From IMG/VR virus record IMGVR_UViG_3300021365_000005, positions 33,457-97,456 of that record: a stretch of 64,000 nucleotides of DNA, one strand, 5' to 3'. Each line of letters opens with the position of its first letter. Within the stretch, counting starts at the first letter, position 1. Below, piece by piece: positions 24,425-33,934 of this stretch. The notes under the pieces were generated by a model that searched no databases, was not told the origin of the DNA, and worked only from the letters and a program-made list of their open reading frames with translations. The DNA is from a virus. The translations under genes were made by a program, and so were the position numbers.

Positions 24425-24988
24425 CTACTTTCTTTTTTCTAAAACTTTTAGGACTTTGTTTATTACTGGAGACTTTTGAGCAGGCTCTATAGTGTTTTCA
24501 TTTACATATGTTGCTACGATGTTATTTAGTTTGTTGCGCTTAATAACAAGATTAGCCATTGTGATGTCTTCTTTTATTAAAAGTTTAACTAGGTTTAATA
24601 CGTGTTGCTTTTCAGTAATAGTAGGCTTTTGGGATAAGATTTCTATTTGAGATTTAGATTCAAGTACTTTTCGGGATCCCTGAGATTTAACTTCAACAGT
24701 TACCTTTTTAGAAGTTTCTACTTCAAAGGTTGATTCCCATGGAATAAAGTATGTGTCTTCGGCAATCACTTCTAAACGAATGTTTCCACTAGATCGGTCT
24801 TCTAGTAATCCTTTTAGTCTTTTAACAGGGATTTCAACTTCACCCCCTGATGATATTGTACCCTTAAACATTAAATCAAAATCTTCAGATTCGACTACTA
24901 GTCTTGCTTGGGACTTTTTAAGTGAGGCACCTTCGAGCTTTATTTTAGCTGAAAACTTTTCTATTTTGTCAGTGTATAATGTGTACAT
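24425..24988 (-). CDS. Hypothetical beta-rich protein
   Basis: A 187-residue protein beginning MYTLYTDKIEKFSAKIKLEGASLKK. Residues 1-110 are alternating beta strands resembling an immunoglobulin-like or jelly-roll domain (ARLVVESEDFDLMFKGTISSGGEVEIPVKRLKG); the remainder is helical and basic and ends VLKVLEKRK. No enzymatic motif is visible. It lies between fibre genes but is much more charged than fibres, suggesting an assembly or head-decoration role. It overlaps 24969-25268 by 20 bases. Confidence 0.65.
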   Translation of the reverse strand: MYTLYTDKIEKFSAKIKLEGASLKKSQARLVVESEDFDLMFKGTISSGGEVEIPVKRLKGLLEDRSSGNIRLEVIAEDTYFIPWESTFEVETSKKVTVEVKSQGSRKVLESKSQIEILSQKPTITEKQHVLNLVKLLIKEDITMANLVIKRNKLNNIVATYVNENTIEPAQKSPVINKVLKVLEKRK

Positions 24989-25268
24989 GTCTTTTTAATT
25001 CCTCTGCTATTAATTCTATTTCTTTTGTATGATGAGTTATATTTTTAACTTCTTTTTTTTCATCATAAATTTTAATTCCATTCCTATGCATAATTAAACG
25101 GATTAACTTTTTCTTTTTGTCGTCCTTTAACTTGCGAAGCTCTGTGTCGTCTACATAGCCATTATTAGTTACAGAATCGACAATTTCTGATATTTCAGCC
25201 AAGTTCCATAAATGGGGGTTTAGGTCCCATTTAAAATTAGCTTCGTTCCATTTAATTTTAGTTGCCAT
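24969..25268 (-). CDS. Small hypothetical protein (99 aa)
   Basis: A charged 99-residue protein beginning MATKIKWNEANFKWDLNPHLWNLAEISEIV. The first 30 residues are rich in Trp and Asn, the rest helical and Lys-rich, with a His-rich end. No function is recognised. The start codon directly abuts a GATATTTATAT motif with no room for a ribosome site, so it is probably translated from a longer transcript. Confidence 0.65.
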   Translation of the reverse strand: MATKIKWNEANFKWDLNPHLWNLAEISEIVDSVTNNGYVDDTELRKLKDDKKKKLIRLIMHRNGIKIYDEKKEVKNITHHTKEIELIAEELKRHVHIIH

Positions 25269-25281
25269 ATATAAATATCAC

Positions 25282-26970
25282 CTAAAAGGTTCCTCCGTCT
25301 ATACCAGATACACTAAGGGTTCCACTTGCGCTTATATTACCTGACAAACTTAGATTACCTGCTATATCCGCGTTACCGTCTACATCTAAAGCGTCAGCAT
25401 TTACAGTACCATCAAAATAAGCATCTTTCCACTGCCAGGTACCAGAACCTAAATCATAGGTATCATCTGCTCCTGGGTAAAGATTACCATGTAGATAACC
25501 ATCTTTGTATCTTTCTAAAAAGTTAACACCTTGTGTGTTAGCGGTGCTAGTGTTATTTAAGCTGTTGTCACCAGCTCTATAGTTAGCGGCATATAACGTG
25601 TGTATTCTAAAATAACTATTGTTTTGACTTCCTCCTAACGTATATCTTAATTTTGTTGTTCCTTGCCCTGTTCCGCTGTTACCAGTAATTTGTCTTAATA
25701 CAACATTCTCTGAATTGTCTGTAATGTCACAAAGAGTTTGCCATCCATCGTCTGTTTGATACGCTTCTATTTTAACTCTTTGAGGAGTAAAACTAACTGC
25801 CCCAAAAACTATACCTACCCAAGAGCTATATTGTAACTCGTTAGTCCACTCTAAAGTGATAACACCAACACCAGCGGTACTACCATCCGCACCGTTATCA
25901 GAGTACCAGCTACCAGCTGTACTTGAGTGCGCGTCAAAAGCTTTCCCACTGTCAAAATCTGATTCAGCGACAGGGTTGCTATAAGTATAATTTCCAGATG
26001 AACCGCTTCTAGTTTTATATAAACCAGTTACCGTTATACTCGAGTTACTCCACTTATTAAACCCTGCTAAGTCATTTATTATATGAGGTATGTGAACCAT
26101 AGAGGCTTCAGCTGCTGGGTTTAGAAACCCACCGCGTACCACGGTGCCAGTGGTACTTGTGCTAATAGCCTGAAAGTCAGCTCTGCCGTTTATATCTAGG
26201 CTAGTACCTTCTAATTCTGTACCTGTAATTTTACCAGTAGATGTTATCGCTCCGGATCCTATTGTACCTGTAACCGTAAGTAGACCTGCTTTGTCTAAAG
26301 TCATTACAGTAGCTAAGCTTCCACCAGTGTTTGTACCGTGTTTCCAAACCCAGTTGTCGTTTCCAGATCCACCGCCCCAAAGCTCAAAACTAGTGTTCAT
26401 AGCATCGCCATCGGTCTCATCTTGTCTGTGTATTAAGTGTGCTGTTCTATCTTCTGTATATACTCCCCAGTATTCAGTTGAAGCTCTACCAACTTTAAAT
26501 TGAGGACTATTTGGAGCTCCTTGAGATACAGTATATACTTCCAATCCAGCATCCCCTGTTGGGTGGATTATTTGAAGGCCATCTTCACTTTGATCCCAAA
26601 GCATATATGATCCTGCTGTCGCTCCAAAGAATTTAACATCGTGGCCCGTGTCATTTACACCGACGGTGAGATCGCTTGAGATAGGAGATCCTAAAGCTAA
26701 TGTTGTATCACTAGAACCTATAGTTAATGTAACACCTGTTGATCCATCTTCTGCTTTTATATTGCCTGTTTGTTCAAATAAAATGTCTACATTATTAGTA
26801 CCATCTCCGATGTAAATATCAGATGCCCCATCACCTATTAATACATCTCCTACTGCATTGCTAATAACAAGATTATTACCATCTTGGGTTATTGCTCCGC
26901 ATTCAGCGCCTGAACTATTATCAAATACTATATCGCCATCTGCTGGCGTGATTATAATGTCTTTTGCCAT
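25282..26970 (-). CDS. Tail fibre/adhesin
   Basis: A 562-residue fibre. Residues 1-90 carry short Gly/Asp strands (VLIGDGASDIYIGDGTNNVDI) typical of triple beta-helix shafts. Near residues 300-430 is a jelly-roll-like segment (SSWVGIVFGAVSFTPQRVKIEAYQTDDGWQTLCDITDN), resembling a carbohydrate-binding discoidin-type domain. The end carries LSLSGNISASGTLSVSG. The combination suggests a receptor-binding fibre with a sugar-binding module. The ribosome site is AAGGATATAATATG. Confidence 0.75.
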   Translation of the reverse strand: MAKDIIITPADGDIVFDNSSGAECGAITQDGNNLVISNAVGDVLIGDGASDIYIGDGTNNVDILFEQTGNIKAEDGSTGVTLTIGSSDTTLALGSPISSDLTVGVNDTGHDVKFFGATAGSYMLWDQSEDGLQIIHPTGDAGLEVYTVSQGAPNSPQFKVGRASTEYWGVYTEDRTAHLIHRQDETDGDAMNTSFELWGGGSGNDNWVWKHGTNTGGSLATVMTLDKAGLLTVTGTIGSGAITSTGKITGTELEGTSLDINGRADFQAISTSTTGTVVRGGFLNPAAEASMVHIPHIINDLAGFNKWSNSSITVTGLYKTRSGSSGNYTYSNPVAESDFDSGKAFDAHSSTAGSWYSDNGADGSTAGVGVITLEWTNELQYSSWVGIVFGAVSFTPQRVKIEAYQTDDGWQTLCDITDNSENVVLRQITGNSGTGQGTTKLRYTLGGSQNNSYFRIHTLYAANYRAGDNSLNNTSTANTQGVNFLERYKDGYLHGNLYPGADDTYDLGSGTWQWKDAYFDGTVNADALDVDGNADIAGNLSLSGNISASGTLSVSGIDGGTF

Positions 26971-26971
26971 A

Positions 26972-29743
26972 TTATATCCTTCCGCTTATTCGTTTTTTAT
27001 TTGCTGTAAAACTAGTTCTAACACTCTTTCTACCTAGTTTAGTTGCATGGAGATGGTCAGTATGTAAGCTAGCTTTTGACAAAATTACATCTATAGGTAG
27101 AGCTTTAAAGCCTGTGGTTGTTATATCATGGTCATCTACATAATAACCATAAGCTAATTCATATCCCACACTTTGTGATGCCACTGTAAGGGTTTTTGTT
27201 TCCCATGCGCCTTGCGCCGTGCTGGTGTGGGGGATATACTCTACAAAACTATTTGTATATAAAGATCCAGAGAGATATGTTTCTGTACTTGTTTTTATGC
27301 CTGCTCTATCGCCTGCACTATTTATAATATCCCAATCGGAGAGTAATGTTCTAACATTACCACTATCTGTAACCACCCCTTCATTATGTCTTCCACCAAA
27401 CGCGGAATTTTGAATTGATCTTGCTATAAGAACGGGCATTGAACTGTCTGCTACAGTATTAGCTACCCCATCATAATCAGCGTCATTTATCTTTAAACGC
27501 GATCTTAAGTTAACAACAGTGTATGCAGGTACAAAAATACTAGCCATTATTTGGGGAGTTGATTGAGGGGCTACTATAAATTCATGGACAGAAGTACCAC
27601 CTTTTATTAATAAAGTCATTGATCCCCCATACTCTACATACTCATCTTGTCTAAATCCATGTTCTATCCAAAACTGTTTACCTTGCTTAGCACCTGTACT
27701 TACATAAGGTTTATTATGACCGGTAGCATAGTGTCTTATTTGATCTATATCATAATTAGGTGTGTGACCCATGCCCCATATGTGAGAACTTGCATCCCAA
27801 TAATTAGGCATAAATTGAGAATCTAGAAAGATCTCATCAATAGAATCTGTTGCGTATATATATCTATACCTGTCACAATAAATTCTACGAAAAGTAGTCC
27901 TATTGGAGGAACCGGGGTGAATACAATAAGAATTTGCATACCGTATGTCAAAATGTTGAACGGTAGTCATATCATTTTGTCTTCCCAAATTGCTTTTAAT
28001 CCAGTTATAATCCTCTGCCATTCTTAAATACATGTAAGAAATTTCATTGGGTCTTTCATATGCTGCTTCTGTAGACAATGAGCTATAATTATTAGCTGCT
28101 GATATGTGTCCATGGCTCTTTATAAAATGTTGACTACTCCAATGCCATACACCTCTACCAGTTCCTATAGTAACTAGGTTTCTAGCAACCATACCATAAG
28201 GATGTCTCATACATATACTAGGGTACGAATCACCATCTCTAGTTGTATTTGAGCATAAATTATAAGCAGTGTAACTACATCCGTCTATATAATTTTCACC
28301 TGTTTGAGTACAGCCACTGGTAGAGTGGATTGTTGTATTATCGGCAGCTGCTCCTGTGATTTTAGTATCATAATATCCGTTATAACCAGCTATATTAACT
28401 CCCTGCCTAAAATTGGTGCTATCACCGGTATTATACCCTAGCCCATCAAATTCAACATATTTTATTTTGACTCTTCTTGTTGGGGCATTATACCAAGTAT
28501 TAGAAGTCCAATATTTAACATTAAAAAACACTCTAGCAGTGTCTTCATCTGCATAAGCAATATCGTCACCATTAGCAGCACAAGCTTTAATAACTACACC
28601 TCTTGACATTTTAGTTATTAGCCCTCCAATTTTACCATCATATAGAATATCTCTGTCTACAGTTATTGTGGTGCCACTTATACTAGATATAGTATAAACT
28701 AATCGATGCCTCCATACGTTTGTTTCGCCTCCACTAGCATAGGTATAACTATCATCTCCGCAAGCTTCTATATATATTTTATCCCCCGATGAAAAGTCTG
28801 CAGCATTATTAACAACTACTGTTCTTAAATCAGCAGCTCCGGAGTATGTTGCTGCCATGGCGCTAGAAGTCCTTCTTACATGTGAGTCATTTAAGTGATA
28901 TTTTTCGGTGCCCGTTTGGTATACGTATTCGCCAATCAAACTGGGGGCGTTATCTATAGTGCTACCAAAAGTGATTACATTTGTTTTGCCATTTATAGCA
29001 GTTATTTTTAAGACATTTCTATTGTCACCTGTTCCAAAAATTAATAAATACCCCACCCTGAAAACATTTGCATCATCTACTGTTATTGTAGAACCGGAAA
29101 CGCTACTTATTATAGGAGCTTTATTTGTTACTCTTGGATAAACAAACTGTCTAAAATATATTCTATGATTTTCAGTATCTACATCATGTACCCAAAAACA
29201 TTCATCATTCGCTAATCTAAAATCTTCTTCTCTTTTATATATAGAGATAAGATCATTAGCTGTAAAATTGGTTGAATCGTCAACTGTTAAATATGGGGAT
29301 TGTTGAATATGGTTACCATTTAATTCTGTTTTTAAGGTTGGTTCTCCTCCATCTATATCAACACCACACCATTTTCTAGCATCAACTTGTATACCATGTT
29401 GTGCAGAGTTATTTCCTGATATTTTGATTTGAGAACCACTATGCATACTAAGTAAAGCACCACTAGTGGTAGAGCCCTCTACAAATTCACCTGCTGTGTT
29501 GTTAGAATTACTAGTATTTTTAACTGTCATTCTACCGTTAAGGTGCATTATACTACCACTGATAAAATTTAAATTACCATCAATAGTAACATTGTCTGTT
29601 ATAGCAGCAGTAATATCAGTACTAACAGTTACTCTGTGTCCATGAGCAATAACAACTGAATCGTTATTAGCTGGTACAGCACCACCTACCCAAGTTCCAG
29701 TAGCATGCCAATCCCCTGTTTGTGTACTAGTTATCGTTGCCAT
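26972..29743 (-). CDS. Tailspike-like protein with G8-type N-terminal domain
   Basis: A 923-residue protein. It opens with ITSTQTGDWHATGTWVGGAVP, NDSVVIAHGHRVTV and TIDGNLNF, matching the G8 domain pattern (GxWxxGxxP..D.V.I..GH.VTV...). The long middle (residues about 130-700) has no transmembrane or coiled segments and many short Asn/Gly/Ser turns with aromatic strands, consistent with a right-handed beta-helix of a spike or depolymerase. Catalytic residues cannot be named from sequence alone. It overlaps the next upstream frame (29727-29915) by 17 bases. Confidence 0.75.
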   Translation of the reverse strand: MATITSTQTGDWHATGTWVGGAVPANNDSVVIAHGHRVTVSTDITAAITDNVTIDGNLNFISGSIMHLNGRMTVKNTSNSNNTAGEFVEGSTTSGALLSMHSGSQIKISGNNSAQHGIQVDARKWCGVDIDGGEPTLKTELNGNHIQQSPYLTVDDSTNFTANDLISIYKREEDFRLANDECFWVHDVDTENHRIYFRQFVYPRVTNKAPIISSVSGSTITVDDANVFRVGYLLIFGTGDNRNVLKITAINGKTNVITFGSTIDNAPSLIGEYVYQTGTEKYHLNDSHVRRTSSAMAATYSGAADLRTVVVNNAADFSSGDKIYIEACGDDSYTYASGGETNVWRHRLVYTISSISGTTITVDRDILYDGKIGGLITKMSRGVVIKACAANGDDIAYADEDTARVFFNVKYWTSNTWYNAPTRRVKIKYVEFDGLGYNTGDSTNFRQGVNIAGYNGYYDTKITGAAADNTTIHSTSGCTQTGENYIDGCSYTAYNLCSNTTRDGDSYPSICMRHPYGMVARNLVTIGTGRGVWHWSSQHFIKSHGHISAANNYSSLSTEAAYERPNEISYMYLRMAEDYNWIKSNLGRQNDMTTVQHFDIRYANSYCIHPGSSNRTTFRRIYCDRYRYIYATDSIDEIFLDSQFMPNYWDASSHIWGMGHTPNYDIDQIRHYATGHNKPYVSTGAKQGKQFWIEHGFRQDEYVEYGGSMTLLIKGGTSVHEFIVAPQSTPQIMASIFVPAYTVVNLRSRLKINDADYDGVANTVADSSMPVLIARSIQNSAFGGRHNEGVVTDSGNVRTLLSDWDIINSAGDRAGIKTSTETYLSGSLYTNSFVEYIPHTSTAQGAWETKTLTVASQSVGYELAYGYYVDDHDITTTGFKALPIDVILSKASLHTDHLHATKLGRKSVRTSFTANKKRISGRI

Positions 29744-29915
29744 CTATATCCTCGGTATTAAATTGTTCTTGGTATGCAGATACGTTCAATGCAATTTCAA
29801 TTGACACTTCGGTATTAGTATCTGTAATTTTACTAGCCACAGCCTCCATTAAAGACTCATCGTCCACTATAACTATAGTACCATCTATTTTATTGTAAGT
29901 AATATTAATTATCAT
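29727..29915 (-). CDS. Small hypothetical protein (62 aa)
   Basis: A 62-residue acidic protein, MIINITYNKIDGTIVIVDDESLMEAVASK, overlapping both flanking fibre genes (ATG within the end of 29905-31872, stop within the start of 26972-29743). The paired overlaps suggest translational coupling and hence a real gene, perhaps a fibre assembly factor; this role is a guess from position. Confidence 0.55.
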   Translation of the reverse strand: MIINITYNKIDGTIVIVDDESLMEAVASKITDTNTEVSIEIALNVSAYQEQFNTEDIDGNDN

Positions 29916-31872
29916 GTTCTATCTGCTCTATATCTTTTCTGTTAGCGTGAATTACGAAATAGCAATTTGGGGTTTTTAATGTACCGGCGCTAATGTAAAC
30001 TTTATTATTTTTGATTTCTTTTACATATAAATTTTGATGTTTACCTATCGAGGTTAATTGAACTGATAGGGTATTCTCATCAACTAACCATTCCCACTCT
30101 TTGGGTAGATCTATGATATTGCCATTACATTTACCTCTATGGAATACATCGTGCTGTCTACCCTCTAAGCTTCCATATTCTAAGGATCCGCCGGTTGGAG
30201 TGTCTATAACAAATGATTTTGTTGTTGCTCTTAAAGCTCCTACGATGGTTGTGTTACCAACTACATGTAGGGGAACGGTTGGACTCGTAGTTCCTATCCC
30301 AACGTTGCCTCCTGATGGGTTTATCCATGAATTACCATCTGTGATTACTCTAAACGCCTCTGTCCCATCAGGTGCGTATAATGACATTTGAGACCTTTCG
30401 TTTGCTCCTGAGTCTATGCCTGTGATTTTAAATCTTGTAGTTTGCCCATGATTTGCACCTGAACCTATAAAGTTAAAAGATTGAGCATGTCTACTTATTA
30501 CAAAATTCATATTATCACCTACTACATCCTCAGCAGATATGTAGAACCCCTTTGAGCCATTATCTGAAAGTGACGAAAGATACAGTTTTGATTCCGCACC
30601 ATCTACTGTTGGCTTTATCCAAATGCTCCCCCCGTCTACTACTAATTTCTCACTCGGAGAAGTTGTTCCAATACCAACATTATCAAAAAGCCCATCTCCA
30701 CTTGCACTTATATTACCTGAGGCTGTTACTGGATGGTTAAATGTTATTGAGCTGTCTTGGAATTTAGCTGCTATTGTAGATGTGTTAGCATATATCTCTG
30801 TTCTTCCTGCTCCACCTGTTCCTGATTGTCTTCCTATTTCAACTACATCAGTACCAGCACTACCCAATATTAGTTTTTCTTCAGGGTTAATAGTTAAGCT
30901 ATCACTATTACCAACTGTACTTATTGTTCTATCACCGCTAAAATCTAAATTACCGCCAAATATATTAGTACCTGTTCCACTTGCGCTTATATTACCTGAG
31001 GCTGTTATTCCGCCGTTTACAGTAAGGTTTCCTACTACAGCGGTTGGTCCTTGTTTTACTGCTTGAGATGCAGTTGTTGCGATTTGAAAAGATACTGTAG
31101 GAGTTTTTGTGTTCACGCCCACTTCTCCTGATGCAGATACATAGAAAGCTATTTTGTCTTCCGCAATGCCGTTTGAACCTGAAGGTATTCGGAGTTGTAG
31201 ACTTTTACCATCGTCGGGATCAATCTCCCATCTGGCGGCTAGATTTGCAGGGTCATAAGAACCTCCGAAGTTCCCCGAGTAGAACTCTAGAGCAGATCCA
31301 GTTCCCATTTGAATATTTCCGGAAGAAGATAACACTGTATTACCTGTACTAAGAAATGATGACGATATAGCCCATCCGGCTATGCTTGCTGTGCCATTTG
31401 TAAAGTCGACGTTATAATTGCCTGCACCGTCTCCGTCAAACCCAGCATCACCAGAACCAGATATATAAGCTTTAGCTCCTGCACTACTAGTTGCGGAAGC
31501 TGGTACGAATAGTTCATCTGCAGAAAGTGATGCATTTATAGTTGTACCTGCACCGATAACTAATTTGCTATTGGCAGGATCTAAATGGAATAGGGAGGAG
31601 GATATTTCTATGTTTCCAGAAGATCCCGAAATATATTGTGTCGTTGGGGTTCCAATAAAAAATTTACGAGCTTTTATATCTAGCTCGGCGTTAGCTTGAT
31701 TAGCATCAAATCTTAAGTATGATTCCGAGCCCCCTACTAATTCTACGCCTACCCCAGAATATGTTTGTCCGCCAGCAACTGACGAACCCGACCACATCAT
31801 CCAGCCTTTGGTTCCTGTTTCTGCTGAGCCGGAATTAAATCCTTTATATCCTTTACTTCTAATATCTGGCAT
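29905..31872 (-). CDS. Tail fibre with conserved C-terminal domain
   Basis: A 655-residue fibre. The shaft contains repeated ITASGNISASG-type strands and two copies of VGIGTTSPxxx(L/V)xV (NVGIGTTSPSEKLVVDG and NVGIGTTSPTVPLHVVG), a signature of phage beta-helical shafts. The last 95 residues form a distinct charged domain (SLEYGSLEGRQHDVFHRG, then IDLPKEWEWLVDE and YVKEIKNNKVYISAG). The same end is found on many marine phage fibres and may act in folding or trimerisation. It overlaps the small gene 29727-29915. Confidence 0.8.
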   Translation of the reverse strand: MPDIRSKGYKGFNSGSAETGTKGWMMWSGSSVAGGQTYSGVGVELVGGSESYLRFDANQANAELDIKARKFFIGTPTTQYISGSSGNIEISSSLFHLDPANSKLVIGAGTTINASLSADELFVPASATSSAGAKAYISGSGDAGFDGDGAGNYNVDFTNGTASIAGWAISSSFLSTGNTVLSSSGNIQMGTGSALEFYSGNFGGSYDPANLAARWEIDPDDGKSLQLRIPSGSNGIAEDKIAFYVSASGEVGVNTKTPTVSFQIATTASQAVKQGPTAVVGNLTVNGGITASGNISASGTGTNIFGGNLDFSGDRTISTVGNSDSLTINPEEKLILGSAGTDVVEIGRQSGTGGAGRTEIYANTSTIAAKFQDSSITFNHPVTASGNISASGDGLFDNVGIGTTSPSEKLVVDGGSIWIKPTVDGAESKLYLSSLSDNGSKGFYISAEDVVGDNMNFVISRHAQSFNFIGSGANHGQTTRFKITGIDSGANERSQMSLYAPDGTEAFRVITDGNSWINPSGGNVGIGTTSPTVPLHVVGNTTIVGALRATTKSFVIDTPTGGSLEYGSLEGRQHDVFHRGKCNGNIIDLPKEWEWLVDENTLSVQLTSIGKHQNLYVKEIKNNKVYISAGTLKTPNCYFVIHANRKDIEQIEHDN

Positions 31873-31876
31873 AAAC

Positions 31877-33877
31877 TTATCCTATTTCTATAGTCCCATC
31901 AAGAACGTTATTAGATCCATTTATATATAAATTTCCACCTGTCCATTCTACGCCGTTGGTTTGTTTTGTAAAAACTTTATTGCCAAGATTATCATATAGT
32001 TCAAATTTAAAATCAAGAAAATCTACTTGTTGGAAATTATTTGCTACATAAAAATTTATTATGGTATAGTTGGGAGTCCATCCCGTTTGGGCTGATGCCT
32101 TTATGGAAATGTCGGAAAGATACCATCGGCCAAATGGTATTTGAAAAATCAAAGCTATTGTTCCAGCTCTTTGGACATCGATGTCAAATGACAATAAGTC
32201 TTCGTCATATATCAGTTGCAAGTTATCACCTGTTAAAGCATCTAAGACATCAAGGGCATTTCCTCCTGCTTCAGTACCATATGTTATAGTGGTAAGCTTT
32301 AACTTGTCATCACCATCTGTATCAGGATCTATTGCAGAACCCGATGCATATATCCTTATCGATGGAATTCCTGTTACACCGGATTCCCCATCGGGGACTA
32401 TTTCAGAAGCCGCTTTAAGTGTTACAGTGTAGCTTCCAGCACTAGGTATATCGATACCTGCGGTTGGAGACCCATCATTGTTCCAATCAGCGGACGGCTT
32501 CATTCTATATTCTACATAAGCATCATCGCGACCATTAGGATTGTTAGTGTCAAAGTTTTGTAAAAGTTCAGATCCAGATATTACTACTCCATTTACAAAA
32601 ATAGTTCCATTTGATGCGGTGATTGGAGGTTCGGTTGCAGTTAAAGCATTAACCCCCTGAAGGGAACCAGTCCAATAGGTATTAACTATGGTTTGCGTGT
32701 TAAATTCACCTAGATTTTGGGATATTGCATTTGAGTCGTTATTTTCTAATAGTTCGACAACTTCTAAATTTGCATCTTCAACAAATTGCCATTGCTGAAA
32801 TCCTTGGGATCTTTTATAGACCTTAACCGAAGCGATGTCCCCACATATTGGATCTAAATTTGAAATAAACACTTTTGCCCAGGATTCACTATTTGGGACC
32901 TGGGCCTCGAATTGGTATACCCCTTGATGGGTATGCTCAGCAAATATGCCTGTGACCGCAGGAGGATACCAAGTAAAAATATCACCTGTTGCAATAAGGG
33001 TTTGTTGTGACTGGTCATAATATTCTATCTGAACCATCTGTTTTAAAGCCCCAGCTATAGTAGCAACGTTAAAGTTTCCGAAATTATTTACTTCGGTTAT
33101 TTCCGGGAATGGAGGATTGCCGAAAGGGGATCCAACATTAACATGAATGGCATTTGCTCCATTGGTTCCCATTTCTGGCTCGAAGTAGTTTGGAGGTAGC
33201 TCTGATGTACCCCCGTATAAAAGGATATTAGTGCCAACGTCTGTAGTGGTAAAGTATGAAGAAGTTGTTCCAATAAGTCCTGATTGTCCAAATCCTGCTC
33301 CATTACCCTGGCTAAGAAGTTGGTATGAAACATTTGCTAGGCTAGATACAACTTCTGTTGTTCCAAAGCTTCCCGAAGGGGTTAGATAGGTTCTTTCTAC
33401 CTCTTGAATTGTTATTGCCGGGGACTTTGTCATAATTACCCGGGTTTGGTTTTCCCTAAATGGTAGTACATTAAGTCTTTTCTGCCACTTAACGTTAAGA
33501 GTTTTTTGTAGCTCTTGGGACACAGACTTTCCATTTGGTCTTTTTTGAGCTGTGCCTGCTATAGTTATGACTCCACCACCTTGAGGAGTATGCTCATACA
33601 CATATATAGCAACCGCACGACGTTTTGTACCCGGTTCTATGTACATAGCATTTTCATGATAAATAGGTCTGCCGTTTAGATCTGTAACTTCTACTTCTAT
33701 TTTAGATCCGGGAGCCAGTAGATCTTTATTACCTTTAATCATAAACAGGTTTTTACCACCTGTTAGAATATCGGGGACTTCACTTACATCAAAATATGTC
33801 GAATCAGGATCTGTGTCCGCTATTAAATATTGGCCTTGAGACAAATATTTAGGTTGGTTCAGTTTAATGAACGGCAT
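31877..33877 (-). CDS. Large tail/baseplate structural protein
   Basis: A 666-residue protein beginning MPFIKLNQPKYLSQGQYLIADTDPDS. The early part has immunoglobulin-like segments (GSKIEVEVTDLNGRPIYHENAMYIEPG), followed by a long beta-rich region with YKRSQGFQQWQFVEDANLEVVELL. It is less repetitive than the fibres and heads the right adhesin cassette, suggesting a baseplate or fibre-network connector. A GATATTTATA motif 46 bases upstream and GGGAG before the ATG make it the probable first gene of the transcript. Confidence 0.7.
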   Translation of the reverse strand: MPFIKLNQPKYLSQGQYLIADTDPDSTYFDVSEVPDILTGGKNLFMIKGNKDLLAPGSKIEVEVTDLNGRPIYHENAMYIEPGTKRRAVAIYVYEHTPQGGGVITIAGTAQKRPNGKSVSQELQKTLNVKWQKRLNVLPFRENQTRVIMTKSPAITIQEVERTYLTPSGSFGTTEVVSSLANVSYQLLSQGNGAGFGQSGLIGTTSSYFTTTDVGTNILLYGGTSELPPNYFEPEMGTNGANAIHVNVGSPFGNPPFPEITEVNNFGNFNVATIAGALKQMVQIEYYDQSQQTLIATGDIFTWYPPAVTGIFAEHTHQGVYQFEAQVPNSESWAKVFISNLDPICGDIASVKVYKRSQGFQQWQFVEDANLEVVELLENNDSNAISQNLGEFNTQTIVNTYWTGSLQGVNALTATEPPITASNGTIFVNGVVISGSELLQNFDTNNPNGRDDAYVEYRMKPSADWNNDGSPTAGIDIPSAGSYTVTLKAASEIVPDGESGVTGIPSIRIYASGSAIDPDTDGDDKLKLTTITYGTEAGGNALDVLDALTGDNLQLIYDEDLLSFDIDVQRAGTIALIFQIPFGRWYLSDISIKASAQTGWTPNYTIINFYVANNFQQVDFLDFKFELYDNLGNKVFTKQTNGVEWTGGNLYINGSNNVLDGTIEIG

Positions 33878-33922
33878 TTATAATACTCCCGATATATACT
33901 TCCACCTATGAGGGGAATCTAA

Positions 33923-33932
33923 TATAAATATC
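33923..33932 (-). promoter_or_regulatory. GATATTTATA late-promoter-like motif before the right adhesin cassette
   Basis: The coding strand reads GATATTTATATTAGA, in the gap between the replication-side nuclease gene and the adhesin cassette, where a new late transcript would be expected. The gap otherwise contains only the ribosome-site region. Confidence 0.55.
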
Positions 33933-33934
33933 AT

